Positions 43,239 to 45,608 of a stretch of DNA of 45,608 bases are shown here, piece by piece; the stretch's first letter is position 1; every line of letters starts with the position of its first letter. The notes under the pieces are model-generated. The model ran no database searches. It was not told the DNA's origin and saw only the letters and a list, made by a program, of their open reading frames with translations. A program made the translations under genes and the position numbers. Source of the stretch: Pseudomonadales bacterium (GTDB lineage: Bacteria > Pseudomonadota > Gammaproteobacteria > Pseudomonadales > Azotimanducaceae); contig JAJDTI010000066.1 in NCBI GenBank assembly GCA_022827245.1, positions 1 to 45,608 of the forward strand, in the 5' to 3' direction.

Positions 43239-44519
43239 ATGGACTCCGCCGACTTCGCCAGATGGTTTCGGGACTCCACGCCCTACATCAGTGCGCACCG
43301 GCACCGGACGTTCGTCGTGATGCTGGGGGGCGACGCGCTCGCGTCGTCGAACCTCGTCAACACGGTGCACGACCTCGCGCTCCTGCAGGTGCTCGGGGTC
43401 CGGCTCGTGGTGGTCCACGGGGTCGCGGACGCGCTGGCAAACGAAGACCCGGCGCCGCCCGACGGCGCGGCGATGGAGGCCGTCGTCGGGGCCATCGGCA
43501 TCGCTCGAAGCCGCCTCGAGGCGCTCTTCTCCACCGGCGTCCCGTCGAGTCCCCTGCGCGCCACCCGCATCACGCTGGCGAGCGGCAACCTGGTGACCGC
43601 CAGGCCGGCCGGCGTCATCGACGGGGTGGACCGCCTCCGCTCGGGGGAAGTGCGCCGTGTGCACGCCGCCGAGATCGACAGGCTGCTCGACAACGACGCG
43701 ATCGTCCTCGTGCCGCCCATCGGCTACTCGAGCTCGGGCGCCGCCTACGTCCTGGCCCCCGAAACGCTGGCGGCCGAGGTGTCGGCGAGCGTCGGCGCCG
43801 ACAAGCTCATCGTGTACGACGAGATCGAACGGGTGAACGACGCGGACGACATGACGCCGCAGGCCCTGGCCGACGCCCTGGACGAGGGCGGCTTCGAACC
43901 AAGGACCGAGGTCCGGCTCCGCGCGATCCTGCAGGCGAACGAGGCCGGCGTGCCGCGGTGTCACCTCATCTCCTACCGGGTCGACGGCGCGCTGCTGCAG
44001 GAGCTCTTTACCGCGGAAGGCGTGGGCACCCAAGTCTCCAAGGAGGACTACCGCGCGATCCGGCCCGCGACGATCGCCGATGTCGCCGGCATCGTCGAGC
44101 TGATCCGGCCGCTGGAAGAACAGGGGCTCCTGGTGCGACGGCCGCGGGACCGCCTGGAGGCGGAGATCGGGCGCTTCGCGGTCGCGGAGCTCGACGGCAT
44201 CGTGGTCGGCTGCTGCGCCCTCTTCCCGCAGGGCGGCGACGCGGTCGAACTCGCCTGCGTCGCCACGCACCCGGGCCACCGCTTCCGCGTCGGGGGCAGG
44301 ACCCTCGGCGAACAGGTGTTGTCCCATGCCGAGGCCACGGCGCGCGCCGGCGGTTTCCGGCACATATTCGTCCTCACCACGCAGGCGGAGGACTGGTTCG
44401 CCGAGCGGGGGTTCGTCCCCGCCTGCATCGACGACCTCCCGGTGTCGCGCCAGGTCCTGTACAACTACCAGCGCAACTCGAAGGTCATGATCAAGGAGCT
44501 CGAAGGCAATGGCCGATAG
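43239..44519 (+). CDS. argA: Amino-acid N-acetyltransferase (N-acetylglutamate synthase)
   Basis: 426 residues. First step of arginine synthesis, acetylating glutamate with acetyl-CoA. The N-terminal amino-acid-kinase-like domain (about 1-285: VVMLGGDALASSN, LGVRLVVVHG, VLVPPIGYSSSGAAY, LLQELFTAEGVGTQVSK) carries the arginine feedback site; the C-terminal GNAT domain (about 290-426) has IRPATIADVAGIVELIRPLEEQG and VELACVATHPGHRF. This is the classical ArgA architecture and length. It is the partner of argE, and the two are separated here by recCBD. Its last 11 bases overlap the ilvD start. Confidence 0.95.
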   Translation: MDSADFARWFRDSTPYISAHRHRTFVVMLGGDALASSNLVNTVHDLALLQVLGVRLVVVHGVADALANEDPAPPDGAAMEAVVGAIGIARSRLEALFSTGVPSSPLRATRITLASGNLVTARPAGVIDGVDRLRSGEVRRVHAAEIDRLLDNDAIVLVPPIGYSSSGAAYVLAPETLAAEVSASVGADKLIVYDEIERVNDADDMTPQALADALDEGGFEPRTEVRLRAILQANEAGVPRCHLISYRVDGALLQELFTAEGVGTQVSKEDYRAIRPATIADVAGIVELIRPLEEQGLLVRRPRDRLEAEIGRFAVAELDGIVVGCCALFPQGGDAVELACVATHPGHRFRVGGRTLGEQVLSHAEATARAGGFRHIFVLTTQAEDWFAERGFVPACIDDLPVSRQVLYNYQRNSKVMIKELEGNGR

Positions 44520-45608
44520 ACGTCCCTATTCCTCCATCGTCGTGGACGGCGTGGAACAGGCGCCGAGCCGCGCCATGTTGCGCCCGGTCGGTTTCGAAAC
44601 CGAGGACTTCGACAAGCCGCAGATCGGCATCGCCTCGACCTCGAGCATGGTGACGCCCTGCAACATGCACATCGACGCGCTGGCCGAGGCCGCGGCGATG
44701 GGCGCGGACGAGGCGGGCGCCAAGAGCATCGTCTTCAACACCATCACGGTGTCGGACGGCATCTCCATGGGCACGCCCGGCATGCGCTATTCGCTGGTGT
44801 CCCGCGAGGTGATCGCCGACTCCATCGAGACCGTGGTCGGCGCGCAGGGGTTCGACGGCTTCGTCACCATCGGCGGCTGCGACAAGAACATGCCCGCCTG
44901 CGCCATGGCGATGGCCCGGCTCGACCGCCCGAGCGTCTTCGTCTACGGCGGCACGATCCTTCCGGGGACCGAGCGGCGCGACATCATCTCGGTGTTCGAG
45001 GCCGTCGGCGCGCACGCGGCCGGGAAGATCGGCGACGTGGAATTGCTCGAAGTCGAGAAGACCGCGATTCCCGGGCCCGGCTCCTGCGGCGGGATGTACA
45101 CCGCGAACACCATGGCCTCCGCCATCGAGGCCCTGGGGCTGTCGCTGCCCAACTCGTCCGCCCAGAACGCCGTCAGCGACCACAAGCGCGATGACAGCTA
45201 CCGCGCCGGCGCAGCGGTCGCCCGGCTGATCGAACGCGGCATCAAGCCCTCCGACATCCTGTCCCGCGAGTCCTTCGAGAACGCCATCACCGTCTGCATC
45301 GCCCTCGAAGGCTCGACGAACGCCGTGCTGCACCTGCTCGCGATCGCGAGCGCCGCGGGCATCCCACTCGAACTCGACGACTTCACGCGCATCGGCGACC
45401 GGGTCCCGGTGCTCGCCGACATGCGTCCGGCCGGCCAGTACGCGATGTCCGAGCTGATCGAGATCGGCGGCATCCGACCGCTCATGAAGACCCTCCTCGA
45501 CGCCGGCATGCTGCACGGCGACTGCCTGACCGTGACCGGCCAGACCCTGGCGGAAGATCTCGAAGACGTCGCGCCGTATCCCGAGGGACAGCGGATCATC
45601 CGACCCCT
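44509..45608 (+). CDS. ilvD: Dihydroxy-acid dehydratase (3' end outside window)
   Basis: The first 366 codons are present with no stop before the edge. Fe-S dehydratase making the 2-oxo acid precursors of Val, Ile and Leu. Cluster and substrate motifs are clear: STSSMVTPCNMH (Cys), FNTITVSDGISMGTPGMRYSL, GGCDKNMPACAMA (two Cys), GPGSCGGMYTANTMASA (Cys) and ALEGSTNAVLHLLAIA. 6-Phosphogluconate dehydratase (Edd) is the alternative, but the short N-terminus and GMRYSLVSRE favour IlvD. The ATG overlaps argA by 11 bases with AAGGAG upstream, so it is in the argA operon. Confidence 0.94.
   Translation, partial: MADRRPYSSIVVDGVEQAPSRAMLRPVGFETEDFDKPQIGIASTSSMVTPCNMHIDALAEAAAMGADEAGAKSIVFNTITVSDGISMGTPGMRYSLVSREVIADSIETVVGAQGFDGFVTIGGCDKNMPACAMAMARLDRPSVFVYGGTILPGTERRDIISVFEAVGAHAAGKIGDVELLEVEKTAIPGPGSCGGMYTANTMASAIEALGLSLPNSSAQNAVSDHKRDDSYRAGAAVARLIERGIKPSDILSRESFENAITVCIALEGSTNAVLHLLAIASAAGIPLELDDFTRIGDRVPVLADMRPAGQYAMSELIEIGGIRPLMKTLLDAGMLHGDCLTVTGQTLAEDLEDVAPYPEGQRIIRP

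Noticed and set aside
1-45608. CRISPR arrays, tRNAs, rRNAs, IS elements
   Set aside because: No regularly spaced repeats, cloverleaf/T-arm sequences, rRNA blocks or transposase with terminal inverted repeats were seen by reading; short tRNAs could be missed without a scan.

Overview
The window is a high-GC (about 70%) stretch of a gammaproteobacterial chromosome. The taxonomic call rests on gene order. A tolC-cpdA-parE-parC block (left) has the E. coli-type arrangement. An hldE / waaL / carbamoyltransferase / LPS-kinase / waaG / waaC / waaF / ilvE / glnE block follows the order I recall for Pseudomonas aeruginosa. An arginine block (argE, argA) encloses recCBD. No tRNA, rRNA, CRISPR array, insertion sequence or origin was recognised, and no gene-free stretch exceeds 300 bases.

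Layout. 1-8.2 kb: the end of a membrane protein (AhpA/YtjB-like) converges on parC; parC, parE, cpdA and a DUF1249 gene run leftward, and tolC diverges from them. 8.2-9.4 kb: two small enzymes (FMN split-barrel protein, GNAT acetyltransferase). 9.5-17.4 kb: envelope genes on both strands, namely waaA (Kdo transferase), an aldo/keto reductase-PhyH oxygenase pair, hldE, an LpxL-type acyltransferase, a GPP34-domain protein and a WaaL-like O-antigen ligase. 17.5-18.0 kb: a broken AlbA_2/HATPase gene. 18.0-27.6 kb: a leftward LPS-core series, in transcription order waaF after ilvE, then waaC, a DUF6265 lipoprotein-like gene, a double-length WaaG, WaaP, a double-domain kinase and a NodU/CmcH-type carbamoyltransferase. 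27.7-31.7 kb: glnE and the divergent argE. 31.8-34.2 kb: an accessory insertion with a JAMM metalloprotease of lower GC, a decayed duplicate of the recD 3' end, and an Rpn-family nuclease. 34.3-43.1 kb: recC-recB-recD, with an Uma2 remnant touching the recC 5' end. 43.2-45.6 kb: argA and the start of ilvD.

How it fits together. WaaA adds Kdo to lipid A, HldE makes the heptose precursor, WaaC and WaaF add heptoses, WaaG extends the core, WaaP and the double kinase phosphorylate it, the carbamoyltransferase probably carbamoylates it, and WaaL ligates the O-chain. Most operon joints here are 4-base GTGA stop/start overlaps, which implies translational coupling.

Most unusual points: a single polypeptide containing two WaaG modules, the second with degenerate catalytic motifs; a two-kinase-domain LPS protein; a diverged partial recD copy beside an Rpn nuclease; a recC reading frame with no conventional start codon near its conserved N-terminus; and an orphan, compositionally foreign JAMM protease with an atypically long HxH-to-D spacing.
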